Notes under the pieces: generated by a model
Databases searched by the model: none
The model's input: the letters and a program-made list of their open reading frames with translations, nothing else
Told to the model about the DNA's origin: nothing
Part shown: piece by piece, positions 12,000 to 31,413 of the stretch
Numbering within the stretch: position 1 is the first letter of the stretch
How the letters are laid out: every line of letters starts with the position of its first letter
Made by a program: the position numbers and the translations under genes
Assembly (NCBI RefSeq): GCF_008831285.2
Contig: NC_045147.1
Location: 22,096,981-22,160,980, forward strand
Reading direction: 5' to 3'
DNA: 64,000 bases
DNA from: Nymphaea colorata
Taxonomy: Eukaryota > Streptophyta > Magnoliopsida > Nymphaeales > Nymphaeaceae

Positions 12000-14900
12000 A
12001 GCAAGAGAGGGAGAGAGGATCGGTAAAGTAGTTCTAAGTTACATCACTGCCCTCGATTATGCCAACGTATCGTAAACGATACGAGCAATATTTGCATCTC
12101 CCCGTCTAAGAATAAGCAATCAAGACGTTATTTTCGATCGATCGATCGATCGTCATAAAACGATAAATTATTTTCTTTATAAACATATAAAATGGCTAAA
12201 AGCAGTAACAGTATATATATGGAACTATCAATCCTAGTTTGAACCGGTTTAATTGGACCTGATAAAGGAAATTTGGATTTTTTCTATTACTAATTGAATT
12301 GCAATATGTTCCAATGCATGACTGAAATGTGAAAAAAATCTGACCAATTATATATAAATGTCAAAGATTCAGTATAGATACCTGCATATGGTGATGACCA
12401 CTTTTAGTTGTAGTCAGGAGCCCGCGTATGATCTAACCAGAGTGTTTGACATGAGGAACTTTGTGCTATAGAACGCATGTTCCTAAGCATATATGTTTTA
12501 AGAACATTTGTTCATCATATGATTTCAGTTTTTTTCTAAACTCAATAATAAAATGATGGATATAATTACACAATGTGTCTTTCACTAAGAAATATATTTT
12601 TCAAGCAAGTGTTTCTCCAACATGTGTTCTAAAAAGATATTTTTTTCTTATCAAACACTCTCTCAAGTTCCCAACACATACCCAATCTCTTAACATATCC
12701 TACCAGTTCTAAGCTTATATTGAGCCACGCGACACACATTCAAAAGAAAAGTTGGTGGTTTATTCTTTGTTAGCCAAAACAAACAGTAGTCAGCCCACAT
12801 GAACAAACTTTTTCTTACTGATGTGCACATCTGAAGAACGTGCACCACAGTATTTTTTCATCTAATCTAAATGGATGCTTGGCTGTGGCGTCCCTTTGTT
12901 ACAAAAGTTTGAAGGTCAGTGTTGTTTTAATAATGTCATTGTGCGCAGGTAGGGATGTTAATGGATCAGATTTTGAATTGAATGCATACTCTAGCATATT
13001 TGCTTTTTTGGATATCTATATATCTAGATTTGAATTCATGCTTGAATTCGGATGAAGAGAAAAATCTTATATCATATCTGAATTCATAACCTGAATCTTT
13101 ATTTCTTCTATTTGGATCTTACATGGCTTCCTTTTCCTTGTATACTGAATTCATGGGTAGTCTCAGTCCATGGAAATTGTTTATTGAAGTATTAGTTACC
13201 ATCAGCCAGAATTTTCTAGCTAGCTCCGCCATTAAGAACAACTTATTATTCCCTTCATAATTAATTTTCATGTGCCGCCCGAAATTTCTAGCTCCCCCGT
13301 TGCAAAACAACTTATTCCCTCGTCAACTTTCGTGCACCACTATCATATATGTGGTTTGTTCTATAGAGAAATTGTTATATCTGCCATTATTCGGCAGATC
13401 GATCTTTAACAGGAACCTTTCAAACTGGTTTGGATTTTTAATTTGCGGTCTCACCAAAGTGCGAGCGATTGAGTTTCACGTGTAGTTAGGTAGCGTCCCC
13501 ATGCAGCCGATGCGCTTTATTCGAACAAGTCACATCCTGTCATCACTATCTTCATTCCCTTTCCCTGTTGCTGGTTGAACAAATTAAATGGAGCGCATGT
13601 ACTTGGCAAGGTTGGATTTCTAAGATGCAACTTCCCATGTCCCATATTCTAATAGGAAAGGAACTTTTGTCTTAATAAATAAAAAACGTTCTTGGCTGTA
13701 GGTGGCATGCGAGAAGCAAAAGCCACCTTTTCTTTCCACCCACAAGTTTTAGAGATGTTTCATAACTTGGTACAGTACACTCCGTCAGCTAAAAGTGTCC
13801 TCTAGTAAAAATGAATAGTACCTGCTCGACTTGATCAAATATAATTGATATTCAGTTGAGTTCAAGCTCCACTCGATTAAGGCTCGATAAACTCGTAAAC
13901 TCGTTTGAATATATCGACTTGATTAAGGCTCGACAAACTCAATTAAGGCTCGAGCTCGACTCAGCAGTTACGTATTGAGCTCCAACTCAATTCGATTATT
14001 TGAATGAGTCGACTCATGAACTCGAGCTCGACTCGTTAAGCAAATAACTCGGCTCGAACTCGTTCATGTTCCAAGCTTTAACGACTCGAGTCTTTGTTCA
14101 CTCCTACCCAAAACAAAACAACCCTGAACAAGAAGAAAGAAATAGACTTCTATTGATCTTCTTTAGGCGGCGGTAAAAGAACTATCTACTATTGCACTTT
14201 GACAAATCAAAACACCACATGTTGTGGTTGGCGTGCCATCTTCATCCACCTGCAACATGTTTGTATGAAACACGAGGTGACCTATCCATCCTCACAATGT
14301 AGCTTCTTATTTAATTTGGTGCAGGACCCACTGGTAACGTCGAAAGTGCACAGAGAAACATGCATTACAGACAAAATGGCCCGCATCAACTTTTCAAAAG
14401 CACAAAAAAACATCAATAAAGATAGAAAGAAGAAACATCAATAAAAGTTAGAAAGAAGAAACGTCAATAAAAGTTTTACTCACGACACTTGTTATTAATA
14501 TACATTGCATCCATGCTGAACATTGTAATAGATCAAAACAAAGTAAAGCTTGTGACGTCAAAGATTTGGAGAATCAAACTTAACTCTTTTTTCTGGACAT
14601 TCATGCTAAGCCAAATCCTTACACGCGATGAAGCCAAGGGCTGTTTTATTCTCTCGCCGCAATAATTTAAGCGCTCTTTCCATGATTCAAAGCAGCCACC
14701 ACGATTGTCACTTTGAATTATTTTACTCAACAAAGGCAGGCGATGACATAGAAGAGCAATAGATAAAGAAAGTAAAACAAGGCATGATTAATCTTTCGCT
14801 TCATCGGTCGAATGTATGTATGGACGCCATTTCCCATCATCCTACCTGCATTTGCCTTTTTGGTAGGAATTATTGACATTAGGGTACAATACGGCGTCGG

Positions 14901-17900
14901 CAGTGGAGCCATGTGTGGGCAGTTGCTTACACGGTTCTACAAAAACTAGTAATTTATATAGTGGTGCTTTCAACTATTTGTTATATATATATATACTTCT
15001 AAGGGTTCAATGTTTCTTAATGAGTACCTCTTGATTCAAAATTTCTGGCTCCACTACCGGCCGTCTTCAAATCAAATCGGCAACCTACTTATTCTTTGGC
15101 TTTGTGCTTTTTGTTGTCATGTTGTTCCAGTCAATTGAATTAATATTTACTCTATTTATCTTCAATTAGTCGTTTGAATCATTCTTAGATAAAAATTACA
15201 AGTTGCTGTCTAACTAATGGGTGATTGATTGGTAAAGAACCGCCCAGCATATAAAAAAATGACAAATCCAATCTTGTTTGAGAAGTTTATTCACAAATGA
15301 CCACCTCTGTGGAGGTGTTCAGCGAAATTCCAATCGTAGTTTCAAAATTTTTATGGGGATTAAAATATAAAATATTAAAATTTTTATATAAATTAAATGA
15401 TTTTTTTTAAATTACATGTTTTTGTTTTTTTAAATTGAGGTGAGGCCATGGCTCTTTCGGCTTCAATGGGAATAAGATGCGGTGCAATAGTCAAGTCATT
15501 ACTATGGTTTGCGTTTGCTTATTTTTTGAAACAAACCATTAAAAGGACAAAGAAAAAGGAAAAGAAGAAGAAACAAACTATGTCAGACAAGAACTTTTTG
15601 TAGAATTCTGCAACTTTGCATCACATGTGACATAACAATCAGTTTATATCTTAGCAAAACAGTTCAAATGCCTAATCCGGTGGGTCATCCTCAGGATTGT
15701 GATCTTAGAAATCAGGTAGTCTTGCCGACCATGAATCAGCATCAAAGCTCCTTTTCCAGCTCTGCGATAATGAGGATGGGAATTTGCGATATATTATTCC
15801 ATTGAACAAAGACAGATGAATAAAAAGCCTTCACTTCAAAGCGAAAGTTTCACTTGACCAAAGTGCAAAGAACAAAAGAGATGCTGGTTGTTGATGGCTT
15901 ATATAATGTATTCAATGTTGGCCCCGCCGCAGTTTCTGCGAATGAGAAGAGGGAACAAATTGAGTGTCGAGTTTGGCAGCCTGGTTCTTAGGTAGCCTTG
16001 TGGATGGGTCTGATATGATATGATGCTTGTGATAAAAAAGTTGAAGCAAGAAATTCCAATCGGTAAAAGCTAAAGCCCTTTGAGTATCCACCATTGTATT
16101 TAATAGTTGACTATTTGAATGAATGGCTGTCCGAGGGATATTTCTTTTTTCGAATAATAGTATTTGGATGGCACCCTTATTTAATCCAGTTTTAGAAAAT
16201 TTTGGTTTTGTGAAAATCAAGTTTTTTTTTTTTTTTTGTAAATATTGAATACTCAATTTTTGTATTGACATCCAAATCCGAGTTTTTTTTTTTTTTTTTT
16301 TATGAATATTGTGGGGGTTAAGCTTTTTCTTTTTCTCTAAAGAAAGAATGAGGTTTTGTCAAAATTGTATTCACGTCTCTCAAACATTCCAAAAACATGT
16401 TTTAATCATTTAGCCCCTGATAGTTGACTTGAATGCATGGAGACCGAGATCTTCGACTCAAGCCGAACATTCGACCTGCTTCACCTTGAGTTAACCATAA
16501 CTGTAAGACCAAATGAATGGTTTTAACTTAATTTTTAGTATTATTATATATTTATTTATTTTGTCTTTTGTTATAATTAATTATATTTATATGTTGAATT
16601 ATATTGAAAATTGTATTTTTTTTATTCTAATATTGGATCCAGAACTGGATTGATCGTGGGTAGTTGGCCCAGGCCCAAGATGCGGCCACAGGCAGCAGCG
16701 ACCGTGGAACCCGGCCCCCACCTACTGTGTGCTTAATAATAGCGTTGAGTGGGACTCAAGTACTTGACGAGAGCACTCTATAGTCGGTGGGCTCGCGTTA
16801 CTGTGTGGCTACTGGAGAAGAAGGCACTCGAATTGAACTATGTGGTCAATGTGACTTTTCTTTGCAACTATGGCACGATGTATTGGGCAATTTCAAAACC
16901 CATGAAAAGTAGGCAACATCTATAATGATTTTGATTTTAAGACCAGAAGAGAATCTAAAGCTTTTTCTTTATGCCCCGACCTTTCAGGGTTGGCCTCTTG
17001 GGTTAGTCGAGAAGTTAAGAGAGGTGAAAGCTTCATCAAATTAACAAGCAACCATGGTGGGGCTTGCTTGCATCGACCATGGGCCACCCTGGTTCAAGAT
17101 GGTAGCAGAAAAGGCTGGAAGTCGAAGCTCAGACTAGAGCATGGCCGACAGCAGATGCCGAGCGCCGGGCCCCCGCATAAACTCAGGGCGCATGTGTGAC
17201 GGAAAGTGCAGGTTCGATCTCGCATGCAAAGTACTTCAAAGGAATGTTTGCTTCACCAAGCTCTAAGACTCATGTGGGGAGGGGAATACTTGGAAGCCCC
17301 TCTCTCTTTTCCCTTATCTCAGGCTGCTTAAGGACATGAGCAGAGCGCTAAACACTCATGGATTCGTTATCTTTTCACGAGAAAAACATGGTTACTGCTT
17401 GCTAGCTACGATATGTTCTTTTTCTGAAAATCTGCCAAGCTTCCTTTTTTGTTCCATTCCCAGGCAATGGGAAAACAGCGGATTCTGCTTTCTTCTAGTG
17501 CGCTGTTTTTTCTCCTCTTCTTCTTCTGATTCAGTGGGATGATTACAGTAACTTCACGGCTGCTTCCCCACTCTCGCACTTACAGCGGTCATCGAAGTAG
17601 AAGCACGTCTTCCCGGCCCCCGCCTAAGAGCTTGTAGTTTCTTTGACTATCGGATCTGAGAGTTAACCTGTGGTGATTGAGAACTTTGTAAACCTGATCA
17701 TTGATCAACCATGAGATATCGAACTTGTCCCATATACGTACTGCCATGCCATCCTCTCGTGCTCATGGAAGTACGGGGAAAAAAGAAAAGAAAAAAGAAA
17801 AGCAACAGGGGTGAAGAAAAGGAAAGGTCTTAAGGTGGATCGGCTATGAACTTGAACTGAAGTCCGTCCCTTCACATGGAGCGGAGGGAGGTACGGTGCG

Positions 17901-18780
17901 GGGGCTGAATGAAGCTAGTCGATTGGTGGGAGGGGCCACCTACCCCACGAAAAACAACCATGTCGCCGTGATCTTTCAATTCTACGAACAGGGGCCTAAT
18001 TAGAAGGAGGAGGACGCCCTAAACCCTTCAAAAGAGGAGGAGGTGACTCCCACTGATTAGAACTCTGTAAAAAGCAATAAAGAAGCCATGGCTTCCACTT
18101 CTAAAGGCTAAAAAGCCAACCAAGAAGTGAGAGGGAGGGAGAAGAAGGACTCCTGTTTTTTTTCTCAGCCATTTGAAAACTATGTGCAATAATAGAAGAA
18201 TAGGGGAGGATCCGGCACCGTGATCGTGCGACGGGCCCCACCGAAGCCCACCTCGTGCCTTTGGAGAGTTGGTGAACACAAAGGAAGGAGACGGACACGT
18301 TGATCATGCACGTCGAGCCGTGGATGGTCAAACATGGGGCCTTGGTCGTTCATCTCGAGCGATCGACGGCGGAGATCGAGAGCGCAGAGTTGAGGGGGGG
18401 GGAGCGGGGGGGAATCATGTGGGGCCCGCTTGACTAACCAATCGCCGAATCTCTCCGCCTTTTCGGGGCTTCAGCAATCTCGCGCCGCACGGGGGCCGCC
18501 TTGAATTACCAGAACGCCCAAGGAAAATAAAAAATTAAATGTTTAGTGAAAATAGTTTTTATTGGGTTAGGTCAGAAAAAGCGGAGAGAAAAGGGGGAAA
18601 ATACGGTCAATTTCCGGACGAAATATTCGGGAAAAATGTAGACGTTTGATAAGCTCCTACGGACAGCGAAGGCAATAAGGGAAAAGCAGAGAGGCACTTT
18701 GGTCAAGGTTGTCTAGTACGTCTTTCGAACTTATTGCAGGGATTTAGCACCGAGCGCGGGTCCCACGCTAAGCAGCGAGG
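12000..18780. other. Gene-poor intergenic region
   Basis: About 6.8 kb without a supported gene. It contains a short (CGAT)n tract near 12136, a diverged tandem duplication of about 70 bp at 13205-13342, the TCGA-rich dispersed repeat at 13820-14090, poly-T tracts near 16222 and 16283, and AT-rich low-complexity DNA. The last 400 bp before the zinc-finger gene are GC-richer and hold long G runs. Reading frames of 60-120 codons here have no family resemblance. Confidence 0.5.
13820..14090. repeat. TCGA-rich dispersed repeat, copy 1
   Basis: Degenerate short units built around CTCGA, GGCTCGA and AAACTCG repeat many times. A stretch at about 13907-13953 is nearly identical to 54632-54680 (copy 2). 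Repeats of this kind are common in angiosperm intergenic DNA, often within transposon remnants. No coding capacity is seen. Confidence 0.75.
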
Positions 18781-18785
18781 TGGTG

Positions 18786-18792
18786 CTATAAA
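18786..18792 (+). promoter_or_regulatory. TATA box of the zinc-finger gene
   Basis: CTATAAA lies 93 bp before the chosen ATG (18879). It predicts transcription starting near 18815-18822. Confidence 0.6.
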
Positions 18793-18878
18793 GCCAGAGG
18801 AGACGGTGAGTTGAACGGATGGAGTTGGCGGCGGTGACGAACCGACGGTGACCGGAACTATCGGCGGTGCCAAGGGAG

Positions 18879-19568
18879 ATGGCAGGGTCGAGGTTGGGGG
18901 TTACTACGCAGGAGGATGGGTCGGGAGAGAAGGTGGAGGTGTGGGAGAGGAAAGCGGGTGGCGGGTCGGCGGTTAAGATCTTCGGGTTCCGGGTGACGGA
19001 CGAGGAAGCGGAGGTGGTTGTGGAGGAGGAGGAGGGAGGAGGAGGAGGAGGAGGTGGTGGTGGTGGCGGATCGGCCAGGGTGGAGGGGCGGAGGTACGAG
19101 TGCCAGTTCTGCTGTCGGGGGTTTGCGAACTCGCAGGCGCTAGGCGGCCACCAGAACGCGCATAAGAAGGAGCGGCAGATGGCCAGGCGGGCTCAGGTTC
19201 AGGCGGCGCGCCTCTCCGGATCGTCGATGCTCAGCCCTCACTCCGCCCGCGCCAGGCCGGCCTACCGTTGCGATCCCACCGGCTTCCGCCACGCCGCCCC
19301 ACTGCTGGCCGTCGGCCAGCATCCGGTCGCTGCTGGGATGATCCCCGCCGTCCACCGATGGTACTTCCCCGCGGTCGCTCCTGCATCACCTCCACCGGGG
19401 ACCCAGCCCGGTTTCTGGATGTGCGCGCCCTCCCACGGCAGCGTTGTGGCGCCGCCGGTGCTGTGCATGGGCTCGTCGGCGGCGCCAGACGTCCAGCGCG
19501 TGTTGGACGAGGCATCGAACAACGCGGGAGTCGACCTCCGGCTCAGACTAGCGCCTGCTGCTCCCTGA
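18879..19568 (+). CDS. Single C2H2 zinc-finger repressor, GIS/ZFP5/6/8 type
   Basis: One exon encodes 229 residues, and its GC content is far higher than the flanks. The order is: an acidic N-terminus with the KIFGFRV box that precedes the finger in GIS/ZFP5/ZFP6/ZFP8 proteins; an acidic run and a run of twelve glycines; one C2H2 finger with C75, C78, H91 and H95 and the plant QALGGH core; an alanine/proline-rich middle; and a C-terminal DLRLRL, an EAR-type repression motif. Relatives act in the nucleus in gibberellin/cytokinin control of trichome and root-hair fate. The start is the first ATG in frame; a GTG four codons upstream was not used. An upstream ATG at 18819 opens a ten-codon frame ending at 18851, but it sits at the predicted transcription start and may not be in the mRNA. 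Confidence 0.92.
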   Translation: MAGSRLGVTTQEDGSGEKVEVWERKAGGGSAVKIFGFRVTDEEAEVVVEEEEGGGGGGGGGGGGSARVEGRRYECQFCCRGFANSQALGGHQNAHKKERQMARRAQVQAARLSGSSMLSPHSARARPAYRCDPTGFRHAAPLLAVGQHPVAAGMIPAVHRWYFPAVAPASPPPGTQPGFWMCAPSHGSVVAPPVLCMGSSAAPDVQRVLDEASNNAGVDLRLRLAPAAP

Positions 19569-20900
19569 GAGGCCAACCTTCCCTTTCCTCTCTCTCTCGT
19601 CTTTTTTCCTGGGTTCACCAGGTCCGGTATTCTGTAAAGAGAATTCTCTCTCTGTAGCTAATTCGCTATTGGCATCCATCCTGATGATCCTTTCTCTCGC
19701 TTTACCTGGTTTGATCTCTTGTAAAAAGAATTTGGTGACTTTTTTCCTTTTCTATAGAGCAATGTACTGCTACTACTACTATAGATGAAGCTGCCAAACC
19801 TTACCTTCTTCCAATCTCTCTCATTTATAATGCGTGTTGATATTATATATTTTTATATACTATGTGTGTGTACGTGCGTAAAGATAAGATGAATCTTATT
19901 AGGCTTCTCCCGACGTATGTATTTTTTCAAATATTCAGGTTGATCTAAAGGCAACATGCATCCCCCTCATTTTCTTAGTGCGGCTACTCGATTGCACCAA
20001 GAGGAGTGGAGGAAAAATCTACATACACATATATTATCCATTTCTATATGTGTGCCTGTGCGCACGCTTGTGTGTGGATGCGTCAGTTCACACAATTGCA
20101 TTGCAGCGAGACGTAGGCTTTCATGACTTGCATGTGCAAGAATATGTCCACCGTACCGCAGCAGGTATGAGGGTGGGTGGGCCTCATGACTCACTCATGC
20201 ACATTTCTCACCTGAGACGGTCCCCTAGTCTTTTCCAATTTTAGTCCATACATATCGGAATGTTATGTCTTCCCAGGCAAGAAGAATATATTCTCATTTT
20301 TTCAAACTCATAATATTATGAAAGGAATAATAAAATTATTTTTTTGCTGTGGGCAATATTCTTAGAAGATTTGAAAAGGAGGAAGAGTACTTGTCCTACT
20401 CTTCTCGTGCGCATGACCTAAAGGCCTCTGCTTACCTCACATCTAATATGCGTCGTTTTGACTTGTCACTAATCAGCCGGTCAACATCTTTTGCGCCTTT
20501 TAAGAGCGGGCGTTCAATTGCATTACGATAAATTGCAGATTAGACACTTCCTCTTCCGTTCTATTCTCAGACATTTCGATAACGGGAAAAGGGTGGGGTA
20601 TATATATATATAAATTCATGCATTTTTTTTTTTAATGAAAAGAAATGAAATGATAAATCACCATCATGAGCTAAGCTCGAGGAGTTAAAGGCTTTAACCG
20701 TTAGATTGACGATATTCGCATGCGATTTGTTGCACGAAAATAAAAGTTTTAGTTTCTCTTCTCTCTAGATTTTTTTTTCCCCCTTAGCGAGAAATAAGCA
20801 GTTATTTACTGAACAAGAAATTTACCAAAACATCCCTAAACATGATCAGAACAACCTGTGATAAAAGGGTGGCAGACGGGACGACTCAGTGGACGAAAGG
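19569..20900. other. Intergenic, zinc-finger 3' UTR to RecQ promoter
   Basis: The 3' UTR of the zinc-finger gene probably occupies the first 200-300 bp. No further gene was seen. A short (TA)n tract lies near 20600. Confidence 0.45.
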
Positions 20901-20918
20901 GTAATTTGGGTACTTGAA

Positions 20919-20934
20919 CCGCGAAATTTCCCGC
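20919..20934. promoter_or_regulatory. Back-to-back E2F-type sites upstream of RecQ
   Basis: CCGCGAAATTTCCCGC reads TTTCCCGC on the plus strand and TTTCGCGG on the minus strand, both fitting the E2F/DP consensus TTTSSCGS. It lies about 250 bp before the GA-rich leader exon. Plant E2F targets include S-phase and DNA-repair genes. The regulatory role is inferred. Confidence 0.55.
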
Positions 20935-21171
20935 TATATCCCTTTACCGATATTGCGACGGGGAGTGAATATGTAGCCGAAAGCCTGTTGAGAGGAGAGA
21001 GGGTGTTGCGCCGGCACCTTCCTGGCTGAAAAGGACCTTTTGGAAAGTTTAAAAATCGGAGCGTGTTTTCGAAAACTTTACAAACTTTAGGGGTCGATTT
21101 TGGAAATTTGTGAGTGGGGAGGGCTTATCGAGCCCTACCGCCTTTTTCTCGTTTCGTTATTTTCAAAAGAA

Positions 21172-21323
21172 AACCGAGAGGGTTAGAGGGAGCGAGACGG
21201 AGAGAGGGAGAGAACGGGAGAGGTGAAGAGAGAAAGAGGGTGAACGAGAGAGAAGAGACGAGGGAGGAAGGGAGCAGACGAGGGAATGCGAGATAGATAA
21301 GGAAGAGAGGAACGGGAGAGAAG
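21172..21323 (+). other. GA-rich leader exon of the RecQ gene
   Basis: About 150 bp of almost pure plus-strand purines end in AAG|GTAAGT, a perfect donor at 21324. The first plausible acceptor before the RecQ ATG is CTAG at 23178-23181. I infer a non-coding first exon and a 1.86-kb leader intron. Confidence 0.5.
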
Positions 21324-22459
21324 GTAAGTCTATCCGAATTTATTTTCTTCTTCAATTTTTAAAATTCCTTCCTAGATAAGAAGCTTGAATCTCTGCATTG
21401 TTAATTTATGATAGAGAATCGGGTCGTTATCAGTCTTAGCATGAGATTCTTGATGGAAATGATATTTCTGTTTTAAAGAGGGCTGAATGCATGACACGGT
21501 TAGAATGTTTTGGGATTTTCCCCTGAGTTCAGATAAGGGTTTGCTTGGGCAGGGAAAATTGAATGGACTGAGCTTAGGGGGATCGACTTTCTGTATGGTT
21601 AAAGGAGGAACATCCTTCTTGGGCTAGCAAGGGGGCTGTCTTGCATTCAGCCCTTGGGGGGCTTTTGTAGTCATGTGCAGATTCGTAAGTTTTGAGCATT
21701 CGTCTGCGATTCAAATGCGTATTATTATAAAAGTGAGAAGTTGAACTAGGTGAGCTTGAAGGGTTCGTTGTTGGTGAGGCAGCTGGACACATAACGGGAA
21801 TGGGATGAGACCCTTAATTGAAGTAATGACTGATCATGTTATTTAATTTTCATTAGGTGGCCTGGTTCGCGAAACCGCACCCAAGGACATGCCCGGAGGA
21901 AGTATTAAATAGTATCTTCTTCTTTGGTGTGCAGATTTTTAGTATAATTTCTTTAGAGCGTATTCTCTTGCTTGTTTAGACTGTTGAAGCATTGATGGTT
22001 ATGCTCAACATGCATTAGATTGTTAGCATAGCTGAATTTTAATGTTTGTTTGCGAGTTATTTAGTTATTTGTTATATGGATCATTAAATAGATAAATATA
22101 ATAGGTGGAACATGATTGACTTCTTGCTTAACCGTGTTTTGTTAAGTTATATGCTAAACAGAAATAAATGTAGATGTTCGTAGCTATTTGAAAATCATAT
22201 TATATGATTATCTCATTATATCATGCATGATTGAGCTGTTTGATGAAAGTATTGAATTAAGTCTACAAACAGGGTCCAAATTATGAATAAAAACGACCAG
22301 ACTATGTCATACTACAGGGATTGACTTGTTCAGAAATCAGATATTTGAGAATTGAGATAGGACTCAGTTAATAGAGGCTGTTATATTTGAAGGCAAACAG
22401 TTATAATGAGAAGACAAATTATCAAAATACTAATCAAATTTTTCAGCAAGTCTCTATCG

Positions 22460-22615
22460 TGACTGGCCGTGAGTATTGCCTAAGGGTGGTGACCATTGAT
22501 AGCCCATAAGGGGCATGGCCCATGAGGGGCAAGGGGCGAGTCCTCTTAACTCTCCTGCATTATTACTTTTGGAGAGTTGACAAAAGAAAAAGCAAATGAA
22601 GATGGTCACTAGTCG
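22460..22615. repeat. Nested inverted repeats in the RecQ leader intron
   Basis: GTGACCAT (22489-22496) pairs with ATGGTCAC (22602-22609). Inside it, AACTCTCC (22548-22555) pairs with GGAGAGTT (22571-22578). A 16-bp imperfect direct duplication, GCCCATAAGGGGCATG then GCCCATGAGGGGCAAG, lies between the outer arms. It resembles a small foldback element remnant. Confidence 0.5.
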
Positions 22616-23207
22616 TAAGATTCCACGAAGGAGCAAGTCCTTCGAGGGTGGAACCTCGAGTGGAGAGCAAGTCTCTTTTGAGGCGATAGAGCAAACTCTA
22701 AGAAAGAGATTGATATAAGAAAGCAGCTAAAAGTTCAATAGCAGTCAGTTAAATTTTAAGTGAGTTCAATGGCTGACATTTAAGTTTTAAGTATAAAACA
22801 ACTGGAACAGATATGCTTGAATGTTTATTTATACAGTGAGATCTCTTGACTGCTGATATCATGTGTCTACTTTTGATTGATATGATCTTACAATGTATGC
22901 TCACTGAGTAAGCAGGATTCACCACTTGTGTATTTTCTTTTTCTAAGCAACATAGAATTTTAAGAGAAGGCGGGTAAGCATCAATTATATTTAAGCCTCT
23001 GAGTTCCAGCGTAATAAGTAGAAATCAGATTCTTCTATATTGATTATGCATTGCATATGTAGAAAGCAGCCGTTACATTCAATTTCTGACTCATATTTTA
23101 TTTTTAAATTGAAATTTTATCCTATTGACCGTTAGATTTTGAATTTTGTGAGGTATTTACAACTTTCTCCTCATTCCCTAGAGCAGGGGTGACAGAGGGT
23201 GAGAGAG

Positions 23208-30619
<7,412 letters not shown>

Positions 30620-31207
30620 ATGTGTATACTAATTCTAACCTTTACTGTTTACTCTTTCTTTTTATGGTATTTTAAGGATTCCCAAGGAAAACATCTGGGG
30701 TTATGAACTTATAATCATGGAATCATATCCTTTTATTGAGGATAGAATAAAAGAGCAAGCACATGTTCAGGAGATTCCCTACCCTAGAATTTTAAGATGC
30801 AGCCTTCTGATTCATACCTTTTCTTCCTATATACACTGCGTATGAGGTGGATGTATATCGTACAACCACTTGACCGTTTGCTTACTTCCATGCGATGTGA
30901 AGGCCTAGCTTTTTTTCTTTTTTTGCGATATCTGCATTATTTTTTCCTCATGCTTTGTGAAATCACCTGCTTCAAGCAAACTGCGCAAACTTGCATGTCA
31001 GAAAGTTACTTCCTGTACATATGCTTCTTTCTAGGCCAGCCTGAGAATTGGTCTTGCTGTAACTTTTGCTTTTTTATTTTCTTCACAAATCCAAGTTTTG
31101 AAACTGTTGCTATGTTTTCTAACTTGTAACCTCCAGTTTTTTTAACTGGTGTGGATATCTCCCTGATGTATAGCATTTTTTGTCATTTTGTTATACTAAA
31201 ATGGTAG

Positions 31208-31413
31208 GAGGCCTAACCTCCGGCAGGATAGGTTTCGGAAAGTCCAAAACCAACTTCAGCCAGGTGCCTGGATATCCTTTTCCGATCCATGTATTTTATA
31301 TATGTAAAACTTATTTTTATTCATGCGGAAACCGATTTGACGCGAGCAATCAGGCAATTTCCGCTGTAGCTGTTCCTAATCAAACTCGACGATCGGCGGA
31401 AATGATAGACTAA
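31208..31413 (+). other. Candidate alternative 3' exons of the RecQ gene
   Basis: Two short open segments, 31208-31263 and 31354-31413, have TAG and CAG acceptors. The first has a GTGCCT donor and the second ends at a TAA. Spliced from 30602 (donor GTAAAG), they keep phase and extend the protein after CDNCR with GLTSGRIGFGKSKTNFSQ and AISAVAVPNQTRRSAEMID. The composition looks coding, but I know no homologous tail. Confidence 0.4.

Noticed and set aside
11338-12075. 245-codon plus-strand open frame
   Set aside because: It lies antisense to ACER exon 1 and its leader. It is open because of base composition and has no family resemblance.
15912-16271. 119-codon minus-strand frame
   Set aside because: It consists of low-complexity AT-rich sequence with a poly-lysine run from poly-T and has no splice context.
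17200-17225. Box B-like GGTTCGATCTC
   Set aside because: There is no matching box A or cloverleaf, and the last box B base does not fit.
19140-19657. Several long frames overlapping the zinc-finger gene
   Set aside because: They are GC-rich shadow frames. Only the frame with the C2H2 finger and EAR motif is coding.
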